Part shown: positions 55,501 to 64,000 of the stretch, one piece after another
Layout: each line of letters opens with the position of its first letter
Numbering within the stretch: the stretch's first letter is position 1
Assembly (NCBI GenBank): GCA_964036295.1
Contig: OZ038466.1
Coordinates: 2,976,001 to 3,040,000 of the forward strand
Source: Plumapathes pennacea
Lineage: Eukaryota; Cnidaria; Anthozoa; Antipatharia; Myriopathidae
Length of the DNA stretch: 64,000 bases
Direction of reading: 5' to 3'
Translations under genes and position numbers: made by a program
The notes under the pieces: generated by a model
Told to the model about the DNA's origin: nothing
The model's input: the letters and a program-made list of their open reading frames with translations, nothing else
Database searches by the model: none

Positions 55501-58500
55501 CATCGCATCGAACTTTCTGTTAGGTCGCGATAATAGATCACGATTTAGTCAATCCATTGAGTTATATTGAACACTGGCGGTCCCTACGCTACAGCATTGA
55601 GCCCTTTGCCTGGTTATGATGTGCAGTGAGTCATTTACCTTCATTTTTCTTCGCAGAACAACAAGTTATATCGTTCGACCTAGTACGGGTGATGAGAGAA
55701 CAGAGTTCAGAGCACAGGTAAATGAATGTCACAGCTGCAAGTGAACTGGCCTACAAATACATCCCCTCACAAGTGAACTCGCATAAACCCCTTAGTTAAA
55801 GTTTTGTCATGCCCATCCCAGAATCTATCAGGGTTACATTCTACTGTTACTAGAGGAAACTACTTTTCATAGCACTAAACTCCTAGCTGCTCTTAAGAGT
55901 AAGTATTCTTGCACGTGGAAAGCTGTTTCTGCTTTATATATTCTTTTTTTGTTTGTTTGTTTGTTTGTTTGTTTGTTTGTTTGTTGTTGGTCTACAGGAA
56001 TCCATGAGATATGCCAATCCTCACAAAGCCTTCACTTTTCAAATGCACGGGTTTGAGTCCATTGTAGGCCCAGTGAAGGTAAATGTAACTGTTATTGTTT
56101 TGTTTGTACTTGTTTGTTTGTTTTATCACTGAAGTGATTTTTGGAGAATTCTTGCCGGTAGTGAAATCCAGGCTAACTGCGAGCCAAGCCGAGTGTGAGT
56201 CTTCTTGAGCTGGGATCGATCTAACTCTCGACGAAAATTGCTTTTACGTCATCAGGGTGTATTCAGCAAGGACACAAATCTCAACAAGGCTCGCGAACAT
56301 GCGCTGTTGATATCCAATCGGCCGCCATACGTCACGATCCTCACTCTTGTCCGAGATGCGGCCGCGCGACTGCCAAATGGCGAGGGGACTAGGGCTGAGG
56401 TACTCCATTTCTGTTTGAGGCTTCTCGTGTAATGGTTTTGTTGTGTATTGCTCATTGGTGCAACTCTCGCCTTCTCGTTCAGTTTTGACGTTTGGTTTGT
56501 GCTTTTTCTTTCGTTGTTCTTCCTGCCCGTCCTGCTGCGCCAGGCCTTTCACGAGTGCAATCTCTTTAAACTTCAGGTGTGTGAGCTTCTGAAAGACTCG
56601 CAATTTCTCAACCCAGATTCTTCAGATGCTCAGGTACTTTCCAAGTGTAGAACAATCTAGCCAACACCTACACGTACACAAGTTTTTCACAACCATGCTT
56701 AGGGCCTGGCAAAACGAGGACACATTGTGGCGGCAACATTGCTAGAACGCGCATGTTTCCCAAATGTTGCCCCGTTTTGGAACGCGCGAAACATTTGTTG
56801 CGGACAAAAAAATTGTGTCCTGGACACAAAAGAGTATTTCTGAAAAACCTCAGAAACATGATTGTGTCCGCGCTGAGCGCAACAATGTTGCGGCACGTTT
56901 TGCCGCCCTAAAAACATTGAAGGACACAATGTTGCTGCCACAATGTGTCTGTCTGTCTGTTTTTGTGTCTGTCTGTGTCAGCTTGTCTCTCTCTTCATTT
57001 GTTGTTTGTCTGTTTGTTTGTTAGTTGTTTGTCTTTCTTTCTGTCTGTCTGTTTGTTGTTTGTTTGTTTGTCCATTCCTTTCCTCCTAGTTTTGTAATGC
57101 GCTGAATCCTTGTGTCTCCACTTCAGATTCACACTGTGGTAAGCGGTGCTCTTGACAGACTTCACTACGAGAAAGATCCATGTGTCCGGTATGACAGCAA
57201 CAGAAAAGTTTGGATCTATCTTCACCGCAGCCGTTGCGAGGAAGAATTCGGTAAGACTCCCGCGTCGTTGTGCAAAAATTAGAAATGACAGCAAATTCAG
57301 TTTTCGTAGCCCACAAAACGCTTGTATAAAACCTCGACACTTGGCCGTGGAGCTCAAGACATGGCGTAAAAGAACGTATATGTTCGGTGTGCCATAGTTG
57401 TCTAGTCTCAGGCTATTTTTTATCGTTTTCTCCCACAGAAAAGATCCACCAAGCCAGTGCAGCTGCAGCCCGAGCCAAAAAGATGCAGAAGCCACGTGTT
57501 TCTAGACAACCGGTGAGAACTCCCACAGCAGTCCCCATTCTTTATCCGTCATAACTTTACAAAACGCGCAGACAATAACTTTGTAATAGTTCCAGTAACG
57601 TCTGAAAGAGTTCACATCAGAGGCGGTCAAAGGGAACGTGTTAATGACGTTTCGTTGGTATTCAGCTCAAACCATTAAGATCTTGTGGTTACTTTGGTTT
57701 AATTTTTGTACAGAAAAACAAAGACTCCACGGCTACACCTCAGGTCCCTCCCACTGTAACAGATTCCGCTGACCCCAACACTGCGAGCTCAGTGATACCC
57801 GGATCACGCGTCGTGGCAAACACCCCTCCATTGGTTACCAAGACGACTGCACCTGCCTTAGAGGCGCATCCATCAGCGGCAGCTTCGAAGCCGTCAGTGA
57901 AAGTCAAAGACGTTCCAGAAAACCCCCAAACAGCAGTCAGTAATGAAAAAACACTACAACCAAGCTTCGCGTCCAAAACGTCCAGATTGAACTCGCCGTG
58001 TTCTTCTACAGGCAGCGCCGCAGAGTTGGCGGGAAGAAAGTACACAAGCGCGCTAAACTCGCGGACAAGTGCGCTGAACACCGCCAGCTTTAGCGCCCAA
58101 CCCGAGGGCGCTGGAGACGAGTCACGTGATGATAGTGTTGCGTCACGTGGGCAGTCGAGTAGTGAGGAGGAGAGTACTGGGGAGAGCGGAAGTGAGAGTG
58201 AGAGCGGCTCTGGGAGTTCGAGTGAGGGAGAGGAAGAGGAGGAAGAAGAATACGAGGACGAGGAGAAGGAAGGAGCGTGGAGGCCTCAACACGGAGGGGG
58301 CAAAACTGTGCCGGGTAAATTGAGTGACCAGTTTCTTTCATTCATTTTGTGATCACTCGCTTGGTCATTTTTTCCTTAGCTTGATCAATTTCAACTTTCG
58401 CCTCTTATTTTTTCGTCAATGATGTCATACCGTGAAGAAAAATTTGCCATCACACAACTCAAACCCTTTCTTAAATAATGAAATATGTTTGTCCTTTGGT

Positions 58501-59296
58501 TCTAAAGGACCTTGTAACTGCTGATGGTGTTTTCATTTCGTCAGATGAATTGCTCGCTAACTTCGATGAGACTGAGGGACACGAGGATAGCTCGCTCTTG
58601 GGTCATGGTAAGAAAACGAACCGTCTCGTCATGTAGTAGGGGTGCCGGGACAAACAGACGAAGAAATTTGAGTCGATCAGTCCATATGGGCATTGGGGCG
58701 CAGTTGCTTAAGCTGCTAATTCAGGATTAAGCAAATTTAAGACTGAACAAGATTAGCGAGATTGGAACAACGGAACAGAGTCAGTTGATTCCCAGAATAT
58801 CGAAAAACGTGATCAGGGAGATCGGTTGGAAGGCAAGCAGTTTTAAACCACAATCGTCGTAAAGCAATGATAACTGTGCTTTGCTTTATAGCACATGCCA
58901 TGGAAGTGGATCCGACCGAACGCGATGACCCTGCAGATTACGAAGAACTGGGCTACGGCAGCAGTGAAGGCGAGTATTCCTATCGGAGACACTAGCACGC
59001 TGCTTTTTGCTCTCAGTTCTCCATTTTTTCTCTCTCTCTCTTTCTCTGTCTCCAAGATCGTATGTGTGACTAAAATGAACACGATTGAACCGAGCGGCGG
59101 AGAGTACATTCGCGCATACGATCTTGGACATGAGGGACTGCGTTGGCGTGGTAACCTTTTCCGCTGCATTTTTAAGGAAAGAGGAAGTGCTATCTTTCGA
59201 AGTCTTCATAATTCAGTCACGCCCCGTCACTCAAGGATAGCTCTTCTTTTTGTCTTAGGGTCCGGAAGTGACAGTGACTTCAGCAACATCGACTGA
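49555..59296 (+). CDS. NFRKB: NFRKB, INO80 chromatin-remodelling complex subunit (INO80G)
   Basis: Exons: 49555-49641, 49735-49812, 49995-50050, 50501-50568, 50913-50983, 51210-51266, 51552-51604, 51697-51759, 52181-52211, 52421-52460, 52827-53068, 53540-53624, 53829-53979, 54236-54329, 54520-54546, 54681-54780, 54974-55039, 55156-55238, 55335-55381, 55657-55717, 55998-56078, 56256-56399, 56577-56633, 57127-57250, 57439-57512, 57714-58314, 58545-58607, 58892-58969, 59259-59296. They join in frame: 939 residues. The N-terminal DEUBAD-type helical region (FSRVVSLDTWNNVI, NYRFGNPL, YPDIVKYKKLC) binds the deubiquitinase UCHL5 in the human protein. A winged-helix-like domain lies near 361-500. The most conserved block, about 500-660, contains HKAFTFQMHGFESIVGPVKG and VRDAAARLPNGEGTRAE. 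Residues 230-280 are Pro/Met/Gly-rich, and the C-terminus is a Ser/Glu-rich acidic tail ending SDSDFSNID. One intron (after 58969) has a GC donor. The chosen ATG matches the human start; the frame is open upstream without another ATG. Confidence 0.92.
53083..53115. repeat. Terminal fragment of CCCTTTCACTCC MITE
   Basis: TTAACCCTCTCACTTCTGTG matches the left end of the 1337-1544 element; the rest is not recognisable. It is in an NFRKB intron. Confidence 0.35.
54358..54434. repeat. Short palindromic element
   Basis: GCTACCCTCCTGCTCAGATG with CTGAGCTCGTCA pairs with TGACGAGCTCAG and CGCAGGAGGCTAGC around a 7-bp centre. It is a fold-back MITE in an NFRKB intron. Confidence 0.75.
55949..55986. 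repeat. (GTTT)n microsatellite
   Basis: About nine units of GTTT directly before the acceptor of the NFRKB exon at 55998. It may serve as part of the polypyrimidine-like tract. Confidence 0.85.
56701..56948. repeat. MITE with nested inverted repeats around ACAATGTTGC motifs
   Basis: AGGGCCTGGCAAAAC at 56701 pairs with GTTTTGCCGCCCT ending at 56909. An overlapping pair, GGACACATTGTGGCGGCAAC (from about 56717) with GTTGCTGCCACAATGTGTC (to about 56948), extends further. NFRKB intron; non-coding. Confidence 0.6.
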
Positions 59297-61276
59297 AGAA
59301 AACAAGACGCATGCGCCGAGATATTCCAGGAGTTCTTCACTGGACCAATCCGCCAGCCATTCTTGTCGATAGGGTTTTTCTGAAAGCGACCCTTGCAAAC
59401 AGAATGATATTACCAATACGGCGAAGAATGGGAAATAGGAAATAGTTAGAGTTTATTAATGGAATAATGTATAGAAGCTTCGTCTTTTTCTTAGAAGTTA
59501 GTCTAACCTCTTCTATGTTTCCATTCCCGTTGTATTAACATCCCTTGCACACAAGTCTCAAACTCCCTTCGCGTGCTCATACAAACGCGCAGAAAAAAGG
59601 AATAAAATATTAGAACTTTTAAAAGTATCGCACGTTTCCATTGCTCATTCGTACATCTGCGAGTTATCACTCACAGTATAAAGCGTCGTTTTATGCTGTG
59701 CTTTTACACCTTGTCGCATAAAATTTTGGGCGCGGTGGCCAGACGAAGAAAATGGCCCCGAATTTGGATGTTAGAAGAATTAGTATCTAAAAATGCATCC
59801 GTGAGTCGGACATTTGTCCTGTGTTTTAAGACGTAGTGCGATGTAGTGACAGCGTCGTCTAAGCACTCTATCAAAAGCCAAGTTCTCCATACTGCGTGAT
59901 ATATATCTGGTTAGAAACTGAAGGAGAATATTGAAGTTGATCACTCCTGGGACTGAAAGGGATAAAAGTGACAAGACACGGCGCCACACGTAAGCTGAGA
60001 ATAATTCATTTTAATAATAGCAATGTTAAAAACAACTGAAAGGAAACTAAACATTAGTTGGTGTCTGGTTGGTCGTGATTAGAGACGATTTAAAATAACG
60101 TCATACACCATGACTCGGACCCAGTCTCCCTGGCCTTTTGCCCTTTCGAAACGTCTCCTGAGAAACATCTCTTCGTCGGGGAAAACGGATAAACGTCTTA
60201 TGAAGGACAATAAGAAATATAGCTTTGCTTTTTACATTCAATATACAAAATAAAAGCATTCAGACATTCGTGCCACAGCAAGTTAAAATATTTTAAAGTG
60301 ATCCTTTCTAAAAAAAAAGCCGGAAGCCTGGCTTTGATAATATAATCATAAAAATATACTGGATAACAAATGTACAATAAAACCGTGCTCTGTGTATTTG
60401 ATTTCAAAAATATAAAACTTCGTAAAATAACTCGTGTGCCTACGACAAACAAGGCAGTGTCACGTGGTTTACCTCACAAGCCTATTAACCTCGAATGCCC
60501 AAATACGGACCGTCGCGAGCCGAACAAGCCTAAATAGGGTAGTTCACGTCGGAGGCGTATTGGTGTTTTAACAAGAAACCCGTCACGACATTACGCAGTG
60601 TTCTTTTTTGTTTTTGTTTTTGCTTTTGTTTTCGCGGATTTCCCGCTTAAGAACGGAGATATACTGTTATCAGTAAATGGTAGATAAGAGGTGTCTTCTG
60701 CTGTAAGGCTTGTGAGGTGATGGAACAATGAAGTCAGGAAAATGCTATCTGGCTAGAACAGATCCGAAGGAAACGGAAATTTCGCCAGTGAAACACAATC
60801 TACTTGCCGTGAGCGTATTCCAATGCACTGTGGTCATTTCCGACTGAAATAGCCGGCTGCCATCAAGTAGTTAAACACAAACTAAACCTGAACATTACAA
60901 GTGTATATAGTAAACTAAGCCATCTGGACAACGAACACGCTAAGAACAACCAGTGCTTGCAAGGCTTGACTGATGCGTCTGAACCAGCGCCATCACAGAG
61001 TGAAGTAGCAAGCGAGAGAGTCACGCCACGGACTGCAAAAGAAAGGAGGGCATAAGTAAAACATACAGTAAAGAATAAAGCATACTAAAGCGGTCAAACC
61101 AAACCGGATGGTCAGCTGCAACACGGAAAATTACGACGTGCTCTTTCTCATTTCTTTCTTTCTTTCTTTGCCCAAAATAGTTTATTAGTAGCAGCCATAG
61201 CAGCAAGCAGCTTGCTACCCGGAGAGTTTTTATTGAAGACGGAGCGTTAAATGGTCATAGGGCGCTCATTCGAACT
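59297..61276. other. Convergent 3' region between NFRKB and the Roundabout gene
   Basis: AATAAA at 59601-59606, about 305 bp after the NFRKB stop, is a good polyadenylation signal for that gene. Positions about 59868-59968 hold the right half of a CCCTTTCACTCC MITE (GAAGTTGATCACTCCTGGG). The rest should include the Roundabout 3' UTR. No additional gene is seen. Confidence 0.5.
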
Positions 61277-63837
61277 TTAACGGCATCTATACAAAACAGG
61301 AGCACATACCTCGTCATCAGAATCGTCGTTTACAGTGGGTGCGCAGGAACTGCTCTTGACCGTGCTGGCGGTGCTGGTGCTAGATTTGCTCGAACTCATG
61401 CTGTTGTAGCTGTTGTACCCTCCCTGACTGTCTTTCCCCTGAGGAATCTTCTTCACCACGGCGTACTTCTTAGTTGGCGGTCCCAGTGCGCTGGTCCTTC
61501 GCAGCGGCTGCACCACGATCGGATTGGACCCATTCTGCGGCGGCACAATTCTCGACGGCCTGTGCACCGGTCTGCGGGGCTGCGAGGGGACTATAGGAAC
61601 AGGGGCCTTCGCGGGAGGCCCCTGTGATGGGACATCCTTTGCTCCAGAAATGGGCCCAGTGGGGCAGTTATCTGAGCCGATCCTGCGACGGGGACGCACT
61701 CGGGTAGGGGGATTGTATTCGATGCCCCCTTCGCTCCCAGTCTCCCAGTTCTTAGCCGACGGGCGTCGCTTGTGTACTGGGGACGGAGCATGCGCAGTCT
61801 CGTTGTTGGACAAGGAGTTACTGCGTTTGTAACCGGTCGTGTAAGGAGGCGGAATACCCATCATTCCGTAGGTCTCCAAGTTGAAGCCGCCGCACTCGGC
61901 CGCCGCTCGGACGGCAGTGGCAAAGTCGGCGTCGGTAAAGAAGGAGCCGTCACTACTCACGCCGCTCACTCGGCTCGGGCTCGAGCACGACGACTCTTCT
62001 TCGGAACCGCTCGTGTTTGTGACCGACTCGGCCCACTGCATGATAATATCGCTAGTTATTCCCTCCAGATCTATTGGAATTGCCATTTGTTTATGACTTC
62101 GGGGCTTCTTCGCTTTATCGGATTTACCCGTCGCTGACTCGGCTGTCGCTTGTTCGAGCTCGCCATTCTCGCCCGCCTCCGCATCGTCTGTCCGGCTTTT
62201 CTTCGGCTGTCCACGATCTGCCTCAGACGTGCCAGTCAAACCACTCATTCCAGTCATGGCACTCATACCAGTCATTCCTGTCATGCCACTTATGCCAGTC
62301 ATGGCACTACGCTCACTAAATGGTGGGGAGGGGGGTGGAGAACCGAGGCTACTTGGAGGAGGATCCACAGGGGGAGGGGGTAGAAATTCAGCCCAGTTCA
62401 TGATAGCGAGGCGTGGAGGCGGTTTCAACACCTTCCTCCTCCTATTCGCGGAGCTGAAGCTGGTGGCGGTGTTACAGCTCCTCTCACTCATGGGAGGACT
62501 GGGCGGCCGACGTTTGGCGGGAAGCTCGGCCGCGGCGTCTCCGTAGCCTTTCGTGGCGGGAAACTTCTTCATCTCGAGCTCAGTCTCTTTCAGCACGGAT
62601 TCGTAAGTGGGAGGCGGCTCCGTGTGGTGGAAAGTGGACGAATTAGAAACGTTCCCTGCCGCCTCAAACGACTGGATCTTCAGCTTGGGTTTGGATCTTC
62701 CGGACGCGTCACTCGAGGCGTCGCTCCCGACGAGCTGTTCGTCGTTCTTCCACGAAGCGTTGTTCGCCTTCGCTCTGTGTCTCGACCCGCCGCTGTGGTA
62801 GCCGTGGGGGTATGGCGACGAGGGCCCGTTTCTCTCTGATCTCGGTAATGTGCTCTCGGAGCCGCTCCTTGTCGAGTTTAGCATTGCCCCTGAAGTAAAC
62901 AGACAAACACAGATGGAGCTTTCGCGTTGGATAGATTAATCATTTCACTCCCAGATTCATACTCTAGACTCTCCCAACCATTTAAGAACAGAATACGAGT
63001 GGTGTTGTGAGAATTGACTGTTCAATTGAATTGACTGTAAAACAAAAAGAGAAAAAGCTGACAAGTCGTGTAAACCCAACCTCGTTCCCAGGCTCTTTCA
63101 TCTTACGGGGGCGTGGGCCGAAAGATGAAAGAGCCTGGGAGCGAGGTTTGTGTAATTCTTGGTCTGTCAGAGCAACCCCACTTTACGATTTGAACGCTAC
63201 TTGCAGCGAAGTAGACATGATGATTCTGGGAACTCACCATTTTTCGCATAATCTGGAAACTTGGAACTCTTGTTCAAGTGTTCCCGATAGTGGTTATTAT
63301 GGCGATGGACATTGCCTACTTTTACACGCCGTGTTTCTAAAGAACGATTTCCATCCGCGGTGACCCTATCAGCTCCTGAAAGAAAATAACAACAACAACA
63401 ACAACCACAAAAATGAAAAACATGAAACGTGAAAAAGCTGTTTAGATACAAAACTTGACTTTAAACGGTCACAATCCCGGAAGTTTCCAGGAATCCTATA
63501 CCACATGTTCCCAGAATAAAAAAAGAATTATCAGACATTAAGTGGAACATGCTCTTCCACGCTTGGAAGTTGGTTTGTTTGATGGAAACAAATGTGTGCA
63601 TATTGGCACATGTGTTTGGTTTGATTCTGTTTCTAACCTGGTGGGTGTGATAACATTCTGTTGTTTGAGAACTCCACAGGGCTGGACGAGCCTCCTCTTG
63701 AGCAGCAACTGCCGTTCAGTTGGCGAGGACCGCATTCAGCTGAGGACGCATCGCTGGCGCGGTTACTGGCCGCCAGGCGGGCCGCTTCAGAGGAATTTAG
63801 TTCGTCCATCCGGAAAGTCTTAGATTGGCCCTGCGTG
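61277..63837 (-). CDS. robo: Roundabout (ROBO) receptor, cytoplasmic tail, 3' part only
   Basis: Exons in transcription order: 63837 (or 63830)-63638, 63375-63238, 62889-61277 (TAA). Junctions are phase 1 and in frame. The last exon encodes about 537 residues of proline- and serine-rich cytoplasmic tail. NWAEFLPPPPVDPPP is the ROBO CC2-type motif that binds Ena/VASP EVH1 domains, and SSDGSFFTDADFATAVRAAAE is a signature block of ROBO1/2 tails. Upstream are low-complexity segments; MTGMS-type pentads repeat at about 62229-62310. ROBO receptors bind Slit and steer axons and migrating cells. The immunoglobulin, fibronectin and membrane segments lie beyond the right edge. The acceptor of the first visible exon is ambiguous between two nearby AG sites. 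Confidence 0.85.
62938..63014. repeat. Left half of CCCTTTCACTCC MITE
   Basis: TTAATCATTTCACTCCCAG, then ACTCTCCCAACCATTTAAG and GTTGTGAGAATTGACTG match the left half of the 1337-1544 element. ROBO intron. Confidence 0.5.
63076..63147. repeat. Palindromic fold-back element (AACCTCGTTCCCAGGCTC)
   Basis: AACCTCGTTCCCAGGCTC plus TTTCATCTT pairs almost perfectly with AAGATGAAA plus GAGCCTGGGAGCGAGGTT around a 16-bp centre (ACGGGGGCGTGGGCCG). ROBO intron; non-coding. Confidence 0.85.
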
Positions 63838-64000
63838 CTGCGAATGAGTAATAATAGGAACGTCAAGAATGATAATCGGCATTAACAACGATATCGGTAG
63901 TGACATGCAACCGTAACCCCGCAACAACAACACAGAGAACAACAATAGCAACAACAGCAGCAACAACAACACGCAACAACGCTATACACAGGACACAGCA
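63838..64000. other. ROBO intron with (CAA)n-rich end
   Basis: The window ends in a CAACAA/CAGCAA-rich simple-sequence stretch (about 63921-63980) that belongs to the intron upstream of the first visible ROBO exon. Confidence 0.6.

Noticed and set aside
57740-58081. 113-codon minus-strand frame opposite the NFRKB exon
   Set aside because: Antisense shadow of a GC-rich coding exon.
57792-58352. 186-codon frame as a separate serine/glutamate-rich gene
   Set aside because: It is the large penultimate-region exon of NFRKB, in frame with its neighbours on both sides.
61772-62546. Plus-strand open frames opposite the ROBO tail
   Set aside because: Antisense shadows of the long ROBO exon; no independent support.

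Overview
This is a 64 kb window of animal nuclear DNA. Genes are split by short introns with GT-AG sites, spacers are AT-rich and full of small inverted-repeat elements, and the proteins are clearly metazoan (a Roundabout receptor tail, NFRKB, KAT7, TNF-superfamily ligands, a VWC/Kunitz/Kazal mosaic protein). The gene content, the compact introns and the abundance of MITE-like repeats suggest a cnidarian, most likely a stony coral. That placement is inference; no marker gene fixes the species.

Layout. (1) About 1.0-3.8 kb, plus strand: 3' part of a collagen-stalked TNF ligand (ectodysplasin-like); its 5' exons lie before the window or were not recognised. (2) 9.8-16.7 kb, plus strand: a complete six-exon type II membrane TNF-like ligand with a coiled-coil stalk. 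The two ligand genes form a same-strand pair. (3) 16.7-31.2 kb: a gene-poor spacer with repeats, an orphan exon-like segment carrying a furin-type site, and some decayed minus-strand exon-like duplicates. (4) 31.4-41.1 kb, plus strand: a secreted mosaic protein with IGFBP, Kazal, VWC, two Kunitz, one TGF-beta-receptor-like three-finger domain and four more VWC modules (about 823 residues). (5) 42.4-49.2 kb, minus strand: a KAT7/HBO1-type MYST acetyltransferase that also carries a MOZ-type double PHD finger. (6) 49.6-59.3 kb, plus strand: NFRKB, the INO80-complex subunit, head-to-head with KAT7. (7) 61.3-63.8 kb, minus strand: the cytoplasmic tail of a Roundabout receptor, continuing beyond the right edge.

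For genes 2, 4, 5 and 6 the exon models close in one open frame across every junction I placed, so they are well supported without transcript data. KAT7 and NFRKB, both chromatin regulators, share a short divergent promoter. The mosaic gene converges on KAT7, and NFRKB converges on the Roundabout gene.

The most interesting items are the mosaic protein (a BMP/activin-receptor-like ectodomain in one secreted chain with VWC modules and protease-inhibitor domains), the duplication of its start-codon/signal-peptide region, and the KAT6-like PHD module inside a KAT7 gene. The rest of the window is dominated by small terminal-inverted-repeat and fold-back elements. They include a TTAA-flanked family with many decayed copies, and fold-back elements sharing a conserved centre.
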